From: Phallus indusiatus
Lineage: Eukaryota; Basidiomycota; Agaricomycetes; Phallales; Phallaceae
Assembly (NCBI GenBank): GCA_027605045.1
Contig: JAQFWX010000015.1
Coordinates: forward strand, 418,455 to 482,454
Direction of reading: 5' to 3'
Length of the DNA: 64,000 nt
Shown: one piece after another, positions 23,096 through 34,656 of the stretch
How the letters are laid out: each line of letters opens with the position of its first letter
Numbering within the stretch: position 1 is the stretch's first letter
The notes under the pieces: model-generated
What the model was told of the DNA's origin: nothing
The model's input: only the letters and a program-made list of their open reading frames with translations
Database searches by the model: none
Position numbers and translations under genes: made by a program

Positions 23096-24537
23096 ATGTC
23101 AGGTAATCTGAGTATAATCGATGAAATTGAGTTTGTGGAAGCCTTTGTTGCAAGTGCTTCCTCTGCCCACTTTGCAATAATTGCAGCAGGTACTTGATTC
23201 ACGTGTTCTTTCCTCTTTCAATCCTGGTTCTCAGAATTTCTCATTCAGTTTCCGGATTGTCCGCACTTATCTGGGACACGTTGCTTACATTCGACGAGGA
23301 GGTGCGTGCTATATGTAATCCAAGGCGAAGATACGTTCTGAATATCTCTTAGAGAAAATATATGTGGTCGTAATAGTGTTTAATTTTCTCCGTGTATGTC
23401 TTATTATTAACGCATGCTTTCATAGAACCAAACCCTCTGTTCTCAAATGCATCTTTCTCACCGTCCGTTATCTTGCTCTGGCCATCCAAATGTAAGGCCT
23501 TGCGTTATTTTCGCGGAAAGATGTATTAAAGAACGTTAGATCAAACGGAGTGTTCTCCTTCACTTTCAACGCCTCTTTTAGCAATGGAGCATGTTCAAGT
23601 TACACGTGGTTTCTCGGATTCGGAGGTGTAACCCTAGTAGCAGCTGCGGACGCACTTCTGGTGTATCGGGGTACGACGAATCTTACCAGATCTAGTTCCG
23701 AGCTGATGATCAAATCCAGTTTATGCATTCTATGCAAGACATCGAGGCTTCTTGTATTTCCTAGTCGCCGTGTATCTTTGCTCACAAGGAGCCTCGTATA
23801 CCCTCGCCGGACTTTTTTTATCGGGTTACATTGAAATTCCAAACCCGATTCCCCAGTTCATCCCTATTGTCGGCGATTGTATAACAATCCAATATCCACT
23901 ACGACTGGCCTTTATCTGGTATGTAATATTCAGTTAATTGCGGGATGGGTTCAAATTACAATCATGCTATTTAGGGCCGTCATACTAATTTTTCAGAGTA
24001 TTATCTTCACACTTGTTATCGCTAGAGTCATATATACCAGATATGGTGGCAACGATATTGGGATACCGCTATCACCTCTATACGTAGTATTCGTAAGAGA
24101 TGGTATTTGGGCTTATGCTCTCATCCTCTGTACGTTTTTGAAACGTCTGAGCGAACCCAGCGAGGTAAATAATCACATTATTTTTTTCTTTCCCAGTAAA
24201 CTCCCTTCTTTGTGTGATATACAATCACCAAACAACAAACTCTCTCCTTGGAGCATCTTTTATCTTGTAAGTCTACATTCCATTCAACTCACTTTCCCCG
24301 AAACGTTTTTGTTAATCTTCCGTTTTAAAGTTTCTTCTTTACCACAATTAGCGTCTGCGTACGTCATTTACATTTATAAACACAACTTGTTTACTTCATT
24401 CTGATGTGGACTAGAGCTGTCGCCTGATCCTCAATCTGCAGTCTATTATCCATCCCGTCGACTCCGTTTCTATTCCTGAAAGTATTCCATTAGAATTCAG
24501 ACACAATACCACCAATCAATCAGACACCCTTTTCTAA
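23096..24537 (+). CDS. Seven-helix DUF6533-type membrane protein, copy G1
   Basis: Starts MSGNLSIIDEIEFVEAFVAS. Exons: 23,096-23,189; 23,249-23,301; a 17-nt micro-exon 23,353-23,369; 23,426-23,491; 23,540-23,670; then further exons to the stop at 24,537. Spliced, the N-terminal part reads SGLSALIWDTLLTFDEE-RKYMWS-TKPSVLKCIF, which is the DUF6533 core (helix 1, acidic turn, W, helix 2). Later helices include FLGFGGVTLVAAADALLVYR, FLYFLVAVYLCSQGASYTLA and VILIFQSIIFTLVIARVIY. The last exon reads SCRLILNLQSIIHP, the family's C-terminal juxtamembrane motif. These proteins resemble GPCRs in topology, but their ligands are unknown. G2 and G3 are close paralogues with the same exon structure. The last two introns were placed by requiring the same phase in all three copies. 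Confidence 0.75.
23353..23369 (+). other. 17-nt micro-exon of G1
   Basis: AGAAAATATATGTGGTC lies between a TTAG acceptor and a GTAATA donor. It supplies R-K-Y-M-W-S, joining TFDEE to TKPSVLKC in frame. Equivalent 17-nt exons sit at the same place in G2 and G3. Confidence 0.75.
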
Positions 24538-26453
24538 AAAAAATTCGATTCTTGTAGTTGAACTTAGCTGTATAATTAAACGAAACTTTTGACGTCCTTT
24601 GAGAGAATATACCGCGTTTGTATCATGTATCTCCAGTTTGTAGGTAGATGGCTGAGATGACCAAATGATAATTTCTATCAATTTTCTCTGTGTATAAGAA
24701 CAGATTTTACTATACTCTTAAGTACTATCGGTACTATCGCATGTGCCTCGGCCGGTGTGTGATAGAAATCAGGATTTGACAGTAACGGGTCCAAAAGTGA
24801 CGGCGTCACGGAAAACATCTGAAACCAGACGCTTATGAGAGTTGTAAGGGTCGACTTACCCGGGACCGCCGCTTTGACTCGCTCAACGAGTCATACTCAC
24901 TTTCCGGAACCATATTTCTTTTTTTCTCTGACTCACTCTATGACTCAAAACCATTTCCTTTTTCTATCTATTCAAAAAATCTATATAAACCCTCAAATTT
25001 TGTATGCAATTCCTAAGACTTCGAATAACGAAGATTTAAAACTCTCATCTGCTCACTCCACTTAAGTCTCTCAACGTTCGCAAGTCTCTATCTACCGCAA
25101 AGTCGATAGTTTATTCATTAACTATTTCTACCGACTTTACAAGAGTATCCTTTATCAAAAACATGATTCGAGGTTTATTCTATGTTCGCGATGTACTTAC
25201 ATTTTGAAAAAAAATCGCGATGACCGAACATGTTTATGAGAGCCGGATAGATTTAGGATGGAGTCCCATGGACGGGAGTTGTTGAATGCAGAGCTAAATG
25301 ATTTTCGTTACAAGAGGAAAACCATATCGTATTGAGAAGAATTATGAGAGTATGTACTTCCGACGCTGGTGCACAGATGCTGAATTTGTCACATTGGTTA
25401 GAAAATCAAATAAATTATATTACCCAAGAAAATTTCTGAGCGCCGTTTCAAATTATATTGTTCCGTCACTTCCGTGAACCCCGGGGCGATGAGCCAGCGT
25501 ACTACCTTTTTTCCTCTCAGCAGCTTGTATTTGGTGAACGCGATTTAGCTAGACGGGATGTTTGGACGTAGTTTTGAGGTATTTATATTTCGTGAAGATG
25601 TAAGATGCAGTTCAGTCTGAAGTTTACTGATTTTTATTAACCGTAGGCTTAGGCCCTTCACCATGGTTGATGTAACTGAATTTGGCGTTTAGATAATTCA
25701 TTTATTTCAAATAGCCGATATACTAAAGAATTAGACACATACCCTGTATAAGCTGCCATAATGGCTGAGTGAATTTCAGTCTTCTAGTACTAGAACTAAT
25801 TTAATTTAGTTGTGCTGCTTATTCTGTTATCCAAGGCTTGATATTGATAATCTTTGAGGTTCCCAACAAGCAATGCCCACCCGATGAGAAGAAACCTCTG
25901 TATGGCGCCTGATAATTGATCAATGGAAATATTGAAGACTCACCCGGCACCGCAATTGCGCTGGGATCGTAGCACTCATATTAGCTCATCATACCAGCCA
26001 CACCCCGACATAACATCTAGATTTTAGAGATGTCCGTGATAAATGGGAGTTATATTTATATCATAAGCTCGCGGTCTCAGGAATGATGTTGACGTGAACA
26101 ATGTAAACAGCGGGACCAGTTACATTCGGGTTGGTTGATACTGGTGGGAGAATCTGCAGTCTGGTTTTGGATTGCGTGTTTTCACCTTGTTAAGCCAGAG
26201 ATACCCACTCATATGATCATGACTCGGCATCAGGCTGACACCGTGACCGTGGGCCGGTTAGATTATCCGTATCACTCAATCAAAACCAAAATCTCTGTAT
26301 AACCCTTATCATGTCTGATATTACGATAATATAGTGACATGGAAGATCAAACTTTATGGCGGGTACATATATACCATTCACCCGCCTCGTTTCTCTCTCT
26401 CAAAACCTCCCTCATCAATATATATCTCATCTCGTAAATCTCAAATTCTCACA
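24538..26453. other. Intergenic between G1 and G2
   Basis: I find no gene. The interval 25,550-26,200 is similar to 35,490-35,970 upstream of G3, indicating that long upstream regions were duplicated with the genes. A segment near 25,435-25,490 (GAGCGCCGTTTCAAATT.. GTTCCGTCA) resembles a short motif found downstream of the peptide transporter and near 34,800. Confidence 0.5.
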
Positions 26454-27887
26454 ATGGCAGGTAACTTGAGCATAATAGATCAAATCGAGATAGCGGAAAG
26501 TTTGATTCCAAGTGCTTCGGGTGCCCACTTCGACATAATCACAGCTGGTATTTTTTCGAGGTGTTTTGCTTAGTACCTTTTCTCAGAATTCTCATTAGTT
26601 GCCGGAGTGTCCGCACTCGTCTGGGACGCATTGCTTACATTCGATGAGGAGGTACGTCTCATTTACTTCAAGGAAGATGCTCTCTGAGTAATTATAGAGA
26701 GCATATATTTGGACGTAATATTGCTTTAATTTCCCTGTGTGCATGTCCCATTATTTACCCATGCTTTCGTAGAACCAAATTCTCTTTTCTTAAATGTGTC
26801 TTTCTCATTGTCCGATACCTTTCTCTCGCCATCCAAATGTAAGCTTGTGCACAATTTTTCCGAGTTTTACTGAGACGTTTTAGAGCAAACGCAGTATATT
26901 CATTCACACTTAACACTTCATTTAGTGATGGAGTATGTGCAGGTTACAAGTGGTTATTGGGTTTTGGAGGAGTATCCCTAGCGGCAGCTGCAGATTTACT
27001 TTTGGTATATCGAGGTAAGGTGAATGCAGACCTGCTTAATCATGACTGAATTATCCATTTAGTTTATTCATTTTACGGAAAACATCGAGGCTTCTTGTGT
27101 TTCTTGATCGTCTTGTATATTTGCGCACAAGGAGCGGTGTTTACCCTTGCCGGAATTTTTGTATCGGGCTACCTTGTCGTTCCAACCCCGATTCCTCAGT
27201 TCAGTCTGATTATCGGTGATTGTATAACGATTCAATATCCACTAAGACTGGCCTTTATTTGGTGTGGCATATTCTGTTCCCTGTAAACGAAGTTGAAATT
27301 AGTAATTCACCTATGTTCTGTCAGGGTCGTCATACTCATTTTTCAAAGCATCATCTTCATCCTCGTGATCGCTAGAGTGATATACACGAGATATGGAGTG
27401 AGTAATCTCGGGATACCGCTATCCCCTTTATACACAGTATTTATCAGAGATGGTATTTGGGCATATGCTCTCATCGTATGTACGTACCGAGCCATCTGGG
27501 ACGACCAGAAGGCAGATGTTTAGACGTCGACCGATTTCTGATTTTTTCTCCAGTAAACTCTCTGCTTTGTGTGATATACAACCACCAAACAACGAGCTCC
27601 CCCCTTGGAGCATCCTTTATCTTGTACGTTTGGACATCCGACTGTCCACGAAAGCTTTCTATTGATCTCCCATTTATAGTTTCTGGTTTACAACCAGTAG
27701 CGTTTGTGTGCGTAATTTACGTGTATTTTAGTCTATTAATTAACTCATAATATATGTGCAGAGCTGTCGCCTAATCCTCAACTTGCAGTCTATCATTCAT
27801 CCCACTGTCGTTGTTTCGACTCACTCGGAGTCCTTCCCATTAAAAATCAGAAACGGCCCCATAGATCAATCAGATAACTTGTTTTGA
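26454..27887 (+). CDS. Seven-helix DUF6533-type membrane protein, copy G2
   Basis: Starts MAGNLSIIDQIEIAESLIPS. It has the same exon order as G1, including a 17-nt micro-exon at 26,698-26,714 giving R-A-Y-I-W-T. The spliced core reads AGVSALVWDALLTFDEE, then the micro-exon, then TKFSFLKCVFLIVRYLSLAIQ. Following helices: WLLGFGGVSLAAAADLLLVY, FLCFLIVLYICAQGAVFTLA and VILIFQSIIFILVIARVIY. The C-terminus is SCRLILNLQSIIHP followed by about 25 polar residues to the TGA at 27,885-27,887. The product is predicted as a plasma-membrane seven-helix protein of unknown ligand. All exons I could read are open, so I consider it functional. The upstream kilobase is similar to that of G3. Confidence 0.75.
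26698..26714 (+). other. 17-nt micro-exon of G2
   Basis: AGAGCATATATTTGGAC sits between a TATAG acceptor and a GTAATA donor, at the same position and phase as in G1 and G3. It encodes R-A-Y-I-W-T across the junction. Confidence 0.75.
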
Positions 27888-29241
27888 AAAGTGGCTCTTG
27901 TAATAGGCCCGGTTGTGGCGTAGCTTCGTAAAGTTCGTATGTATGTATTTCCGAGTTTTATGGCGCTGTCGGGACTGAGATGACTAAATGATATCTGACG
28001 TTATCCCGGAATTATAAGCGCACAAGCACTGACTTCACCATTCTGTAGTCCGTGCATTTGTTCCGGTAAGACAATAATAAAATCAACTGAATAACTGTGA
28101 TCTTGATCTAGAGGCATAGGAAACATCTGGAGTTGAAATTTATTGGATATGATATCAACAGTACTACGGTCATCATAAACGGGCTTTCATCGAAATTCTA
28201 TGCCCAGGGTTCTATGGCCAGCTGCAGCTGAACTACAAAGGAAGTCTACCTGTGAGGGTGCGGCTTTTTTCACCTCGTCTCAACTTCGCCTGCTACAAAT
28301 CGCAACACTTCGCTTAGTGTTCAATGTCGAGAGTACTGAATTTAAACTCGATCTGTCATAATTTTGGCTGACTCCTCAGTCGGGGCATGATTGATATTTA
28401 CGTTCTTGAAAATCTTGTTTGCCGGGGAAGTTCGGTGAATTTTACCATTGGTTTAATCCCACACTGGCAGAATATAATTAAAGATCACTAAAAGATCAAT
28501 GATTCCTCAGTTCTTATGTCTGGTTATGCTGATGAACGAATCAAGGCACTATTTTCTCCATTGTTTTTGGTTTGAATGTTCCAATTTACATAAACCAAAA
28601 GAACGCTAAGTCAGAATCTTGATTCGTTCATTAACCAACTAAAATTTTCCTGTGAGGCAATTGTTTATTGAAAACTCTTCTAATCGGTTTGCCAATATAT
28701 AGAAATCAAAGCTTCTATTGCGAAAGTTCCGGATGTGATAATCACGCGATCGTGACGACTTAGGCACATCCACTCTAGGCTCTAGCTAGTTTAGAAAGAT
28801 ATCGATAGTCAATGAATAGGTTGTGTAATGCTGCACTTATCATTCCATTTCTATGTAGCAGTTGAATTAGTCTATGCTGCATTCACAATTTTGAAACATA
28901 ATATGGAGGCTGCTTGAAAATGCTCGATGATCATGACAGAATTGACTGGCCACGTCTAGATCTTCAAGTTGAAACAGATACATATTAGTGAACATTGCGC
29001 CTATCAATCAGGCACGGTAGAACATCAGAACTTACATAAGTACAATCGGGCACGCGCTGAATATCAATAGATACAACCAATGGGACGACACAATACCATA
29101 CATTGTTTCACACAGTCACTATATTTGTTTGTTTGTTTGTTTGTCACTTCTTTCGGTTCTGTTAGTTTGTGCTGGTGGGACGACTATCACTGCTCATCGC
29201 TCTTTCCGCTGTAATCCTACTTTTTTTTACACTCATTCGAT
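27888..29241. other. Intergenic between G2 and the ketosphinganine reductase gene
   Basis: I find no gene. A five-unit TTTG microsatellite lies at about 29,124-29,143, roughly 100 nt upstream of the reductase start, within its presumed promoter or leader. Confidence 0.5.
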
Positions 29242-30578
29242 ATGCTTTTTGGAAAAAAGTGGAATCCCAGAGGACAGGTACGATCTATATATGACTTTTC
29301 AACTTTCCAGTACATTGACATGTATACATTCCGGGGTCATTATACTGTACTTGAACACAGCATTGCTATGTTACCGGAGGGAGTCAAGGAACTGGTTTCT
29401 GTCTTGCTCTTTTGTTAGTGAAACTGGGTGCTCATGTTTCTATCGTTGCACGGGATGAGAACAAGCTGAAGACTGCAATTGAGAAACTAGAGGTGATACG
29501 TCTTCATTCAGTTTTGTATATATTATTTTTTTTTAACATGATTTGTTTCTCAAGCAATTTCGTCAAAGCCAAGATCAAATTATCAGATGGTACTCGAGAT
29601 CCTTGTCAACCTACGACGGTGCAGTCGCCGCGCTGGAACAAGCTTGTCAGCCGTTTGATGGCAAAGTTCCAGACGCTATCTTCAATTGTGCTGGATCTTC
29701 GCGACCTGGTTACTTTGTAGAAGAAACAGAAGAAACGATTAAGGCTGGGATGGACAATGCTTATTGGGTTCAGGCATACACAGCGTTGGTCAGGCTTTCT
29801 CAGTGCATGGCAACGTGGCAGTAAAGAAAATGCAGCTACTAACGGATGTTCCACTTTGTTATTAGTTTGCTTCAAAATTAATGGTTCGTCAAAAAATCAA
29901 AGGAAAAATTGTTTTCGTGGCATCTACATTATCGTATTTCTCAATGGTTGGCTACTCTTCATATTCTCCAGGAAAATTTGCTCTCAGAGGTAAGTCCATT
30001 CCTTACGGACAACTTTCGATTTCTTTGTCCTCGGCCCAACACCCTTCAAAGGCCTAGCTGAAGGACTTCGCAATGAATTCCAGCTATACGGAATATCTGT
30101 TCATATATTTCACCCTTGCACTATTTATACGCCGGGATATATAGAGGAGAACAAGACCAAACCTCTAATCACTCTCAAAATCGAAGAGAGTGACTCAGGA
30201 ATAACACCTGAAAAAGCCGCCAAAGGTGTCTTGGAATGTACAGATTTGTCATTTATTTTCTATTAGAGACATAACTCGTTATGCTTGTAAACCCTCTAGG
30301 CGTTCAAGGCGGTAAATTCCATCATGAATCAGATTGGATCACCAAGATTTTCCGAGCTGGAACCAGAGGTTCTGCCCCTAGCGGACCGCTAGACTTCTTC
30401 GGGGATTTTGCTTCTTGGGTAATTGCAATTTCATTGACGGGTAATTGATTCACTATTTAACACGCGCCGCTAGCTGATAGTCCCTATTTTCCGGTTCATG
30501 GCGGATTCTGAAGTTCGCAAACACCGAACTAAACACGAGGAGTACCTTCGTGCTCAAGGATTTTACGACGCGAATTGA
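29242..30578 (+). CDS. TSC10: 3-ketodihydrosphingosine reductase (short-chain dehydrogenase)
   Basis: Reduces 3-ketosphinganine to dihydrosphingosine with NADPH, the second step of sphingolipid synthesis, on the ER membrane. Seven exons (29,242-29,277; 29,361-29,492; 29,555-29,788; 29,866-29,989; 30,052-30,237; 30,300-30,418; 30,474-30,578) join in phase to 311 residues. Exon 1 gives MLFGKKWNPRGQ. Exon 2 carries the cofactor motif TGGSQGTG and HVSIVARDENKLK. NCAG follows in exon 3. Exon 4 holds FVASTLSYFSMVGYSSYSPG with the catalytic Ser and Tyr-x-x-x-Lys (YSPGK). A P-rich HPCTIYTPGY loop is in exon 5. The C-terminus LIVPIFRFMADSEVRKH is hydrophobic then basic, as in fungal Tsc10. Length and motifs are those of a complete enzyme. 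Exon 3 ends at a slightly weak donor (GTCAGG). An alternative donor 30 nt downstream exists but would break the frame. Presumably a single-copy housekeeping gene sitting between the G2 and G3 duplicates. Confidence 0.92.
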
Positions 30579-30983
30579 TCTGTCATGCGTTCAGTTTTGG
30601 AGACATGATGCGCATGCGGTTGTTTTATTTTATTTTTACTATTTCGATTTATTAGGCTGCGATGCATCGATATCAATGATCAGTTGTTAGTAGACCGACT
30701 ATTCAAAATTTGGAACCATCATTCAAAAATAAATATCTCTTCCACCGCTCGTTCAAGACTAAAGATAATATTGAAGATTGATATTATTTCAATAAACATA
30801 GATTAAAGTTACAACATAATTACTAATAAGAAACAATATATGAAAATAGGAATTTGACATATAGGATGAATAATAAGAGATAAGAATAAAAACTGGTCCG
30901 AAGTCCCCGACTTGGACTTATTGATAGAGATTGAAAACTCTTACATTTGTCCATCAACAACACTCGTTCACGAGTGTAAATTA
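30579..30983. other. Intergenic, convergent 3' ends
   Basis: AT-rich spacer between the reductase (plus) and the orphan gene (minus). I see no gene. Confidence 0.5.
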
Positions 30984-32349
30984 TTACTTCAACTTTTCCA
31001 GCTGACCCTTTCTCTCCTGCAGCTTTTGAATTCTCGCAGAGCGTCGTGGCGAGGTTGTAGTACTCGTACACAAAGTTTGATCAGCGGCAGCTTGAGCAAT
31101 GGACTCTTCGGTGAGATTACGAGGCGGATTCCGATTTCGCGTAGAGCGTCGTAATAAAGTGCCAGCAGAAGAAGAAGACGGATAAGGACAATCATCATTG
31201 GTCTCGGAGTCACCCAAGTTCAGCGGCGGTTTAAAAGGCAGTGTGCTTGAGCTGCTAGCACTCGGGTCTGGGCGGAAATTCGACTCTTGTTTTGGAACGT
31301 TGTTCTCCTTTTGAGAAGAAGGGTATTGTTTTGTATCTGAACTCTTGCTTGCAATTGGATGCACTGGGAAACCAGAATTATCGGGTTTGAACGTTTTAGC
31401 GGAAGAACCCGGAGCACCGCCGGTTTGACTAGCATCGGCCTTAGCTTCGAGGTTAGGCTTGTCTGAATGTGAATGTGGGTGTGAGTCTTTAGGACTAGTA
31501 TCCTGACGCAGTGTCGAGGGGCGCGATGGACGAAGCTGTGGCTTTGACAGGTTTTCAAATGCAGATGCAGTTTGTCCTGCGTCTGCAGTTGCATTCGCTC
31601 GGACGCTGAACTCAGCACCATTATTCTCGTGCTTCAAGTTCTTCAAAGAACCAGATCGATGGAGTCCTGGTGATCGCTGGAGTTTGGCAGAGCTTGTATG
31701 ACTCAGATGAGCATCTGTATCAAGAGGATCATAGTATGACTCCGAGTCCGATTCCTCAGCCTGAGTTACACGCTTACCTTGAGTGGCATCCCAGAACGAG
31801 ACTTTCCGCTGGCGGTGTTTTGGTTCCAGTTTCTGGTTAGCGTTGATATGAACGTCATCACCTGCATCATTTCCAGAGGAGGATGGGTATTCGGGTTCAG
31901 ATCCATTGGCAGAGCATGCTGGTACTGATACTGGAAGACTGGCACTAAATTTAATCACCTGAGGGTGGCTTAGCAAACCCTTGAGCGAGAACTGATTCCC
32001 GACGACGTAAAAGTTGACTACAGGGCTGTAATTGCAGGATGTTTGATGGATGTTTGAATTCGCAACTTGATTTGTCAAAGATGATAATAAGTTGGCGCCG
32101 CTTCCGTTGGATTGTTCGGCACTGTGGTCAGCCGGAGCACGATGATAATCAGGTTGGTGAATTGTCTAAATAAAATAAATAAATAAAAAATGAGTGCATA
32201 CGATTGGACCGATGAGACGAATTTACCTGATTGATGGCGTGTTCTGAATTGCCAGACTTAACGGGGATTTGCTGATTTACAGCGTGTAATGCGGCTCTAT
32301 TGTGATACTGAGATTTAAAGATTGGTTGATTTTTTGAGCGACAAGACAT
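30984..32349 (-). CDS. Low-complexity orphan protein with basic Arg/Ser-rich tail
   Basis: Two exons: 32,349-32,227 (MSCRSKNQPIFKSQYHNRAA...AINQ) and 32,165-30,984, split by a 61-nt intron (GTAAAT..ATTTAG), phase 0, giving about 434 residues. The N-terminal part contains ANSNIHQTSCNYSPVVNFYV, resembling the ANST..QTTYNYTY patch in the genes at 13,496 and 14,269. The remainder is Ser/Pro/Asn/Asp-rich and probably disordered. It ends in arginine-rich segments (LLRRSTRNRNPPRN, SPRRSARIQKLQERK) that could bind nucleic acid or act as nuclear localisation signals, which is inference. No catalytic domain is seen. A purine-rich GGGAGA tract lies just upstream of the ATG. Confidence 0.6.
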
Positions 32350-34308
32350 GGGGGAGGGAGAGGGAGAGGGAAAGAGAGAGAGCGGCCAGCGGAAGTGTAA
32401 CGGGGGTAAAGATCGTGAAGGCTGAAGTGAGGGTAGTGCTTTGAAAACCAGTTTATTAGAGAAAAGGGATGGAATGTTGTTGTTACAACCTTAGGAGTCA
32501 GAATGAAGGGGGAAAAACGACTTGATTTAAATAATAAAGGCCAGGAAATGATTTTTATATGAAATATTTCAGAGTAAGCCTCGAGAAACCAGCTATCTCA
32601 TCGCGTTCAACAGCTTTTGCGGTGTTAGAGTCTAACGCGCAGTTGGGTTGCAGACGTGTACTTTTATTAAAGCCTGATGTCTGACAAAAAATGTGAAAAT
32701 CATCATCTGAATCAGCCATGGCACGCACCGCGAATCTGCCCAAATAAAGAAATGTGAAAAAAAAAACACGCCTTATCCGAGCGTTTTCGTGCAATTCGTC
32801 CGAGTACCGCGGTACTCGGTGACGTAATAACTTTAGGGAAACAGCTGATCGTATCTTAATATACTTAAGATGCGGATGTTGTGTTTATCTTTTGGGAAAT
32901 AGATATCGGCACTGTGACTTGTTTTTGTGGAGGATGCCATGACTTGTGGCTCGTCATCCTACCTACCTGCATGTCGCGCCATAGGTTGCACACGCAGGCG
33001 CACTGCCCCCAGTCTTTTGCCGTGGCGCTGCTGAAAATCGAACGTTGAACGTTGAACACGAATGATCGTCAACGCACAAATCATGATTCGCAAGTTACGC
33101 CTGCAGGCTGTCTTACGGATATAGACATCATGATGTACAGGAATCAAAGTCCGCCTCTTAGGAAGAAGTTAATGCTAACCCTGAGGCCTGAGAAATGAGT
33201 CAACGTAGCACACACGAATCCACAAGTTCATATCTTATCAACAGTGGATTCCGTGATCGCTGATGACGGTGTAACGAGGGTAAATATCGTGAAAGCTGAA
33301 GTAAAGGCAGTGCTCTGAAACCAGTTTATTAGAAAAAAAGGACGGAATGTTGTTGTTACAACATAAAGAGTCAGAATGAAGAAACACAAAACCAAGAATA
33401 GAATTGGTTAAACAAGCCTCAAAAAACCAGCTATCTCATTGCGTCAACCGCGACCCGTCGCTCCTGCGTTGCAGACGTGTTCTTTTGTTCTGTTTATTAA
33501 AGCCTGATTCGTCTTACGAAAAAATGTGAGAATCATTTCATCTGAATCAGCCATGGTACGCACCCGGAATCTACCCAAATAAAGAAATGTGAAGAAAAAA
33601 AAAGAACACGCCTTATCCGAGCATTTTCATGCAATTCGTATGTAGTACCGTGACCGCCGTGATAATTTTAGGGAAACAGCTGATCGTATCTAATATCCTT
33701 AGAATGCGCATTTTGTCTTTGGAAATAAATATCGGCATTGTAACTTGTCTTTGTGGAAGGTGCCACCGTGCCATGGCTCGTCGTCCTAACAACCATGTGC
33801 CATAGATTGCACACCCCACACGCACGCGCACTGCTCCAAGTCCTTCGCCGTGCCATTGCCGAAAACTGAGTACTGTGTTGCGTACGCAAACAGGCTACGC
33901 AGAGATTAGTCAGCGCTCGGTATATGCGTCGGTCCGTCAATATTTTGCAAATTTTAGTTACTTTGTACTTTTCATATTAAACTTTTCTGGCTTTTCACAT
34001 TTTCCATTCTCTTTAGATTACATTTTAGCACCATTCCAATTTCCTGGAAATCGCACAAATAATGTATATAAAAATACCTCTTTAGCTTACAAAATACAAG
34101 AAGAATGTTTCCCTCCTATTTCTCCCTCTGAGCACACATCCGCTGATTCCCTTATCTTCCCTGTTCGCTCCTGAGGCGCGCGTATCAACTGAGCATTGAA
34201 CGCGAGCATCTGTCGATGCGCAAATAATGTTGTCTCGCAAATTTACGCCTGCATCGTGCATTGTGCAGGCTATCATCAAAAGTCACAAGTCTAAAAAGTC
34301 AAAGCCTT
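32350..34308. other. Intergenic with a duplicated block
   Basis: The block at about 32,405-33,050 recurs at about 33,280-33,870. Shared landmarks are GAATGTTGTTGTTACAAC, GGGAAACAGCTGATCGTATC and ATATCGGCA.TGT.ACTTG. The two copies are roughly 870 bp apart, with small indels. Neither holds a reading frame conserved in both. The left copy adjoins the promoter of the orphan gene. A segment at 33,220-33,262 (ATATCTTATCAACAG..GATTCCGTGATCGCT) recurs at about 38,030-38,070. Confidence 0.6.
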
Positions 34309-34656
34309 TCACTTGAAGAAGTTGACGTCAAACTCTAAGTCTGTTAAATGAGTCAATGACCCAACAAAAACAGCGTACATGGTTCCTTGCCTCACTTCTT
34401 CGATCCCAGGACACAGTGAGGGTGTTCGTGGTATGTCGGTATGTTCGGGTTCGGTCCATGGGGTGACATGATTGATGAGACTGTCGTTTTCGCGTGTTTC
34501 CTTGAATAAGTGCCAGAGACTAGTAGGGAGACGGAGTACGTGAAAGAAAACAATCAGAAAAGGGATGATAAGGACGATATCGATGCTAGGACGTACCCTA
34601 GCCCGAAGAGCGATGGCGGTGAGGGCGACGTCACGACGTGCAGTCAACGTGTCCAA
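34309..34656 (-). CDS. Possible small membrane protein, unrecognised
   Basis: A single open frame of 115 residues (MDTLTARRDVAL...) with one strong hydrophobic segment (SIDIVLIIPFLIVFFHVL, about residues 29-46) followed by a polar region rich in Glu, Thr and Pro. It may be a single-pass protein or part of a spliced gene. I see no homologous copy in the window and no clear promoter. The alternative is a chance open frame. Confidence 0.3.
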   Translation of the reverse strand: MDTLTARRDVALTAIALRARVRPSIDIVLIIPFLIVFFHVLRLPTSLWHLFKETRENDSLINHVTPWTEPEHTDIPRTPSLCPGIEEVRQGTMYAVFVGSLTHLTDLEFDVNFFK

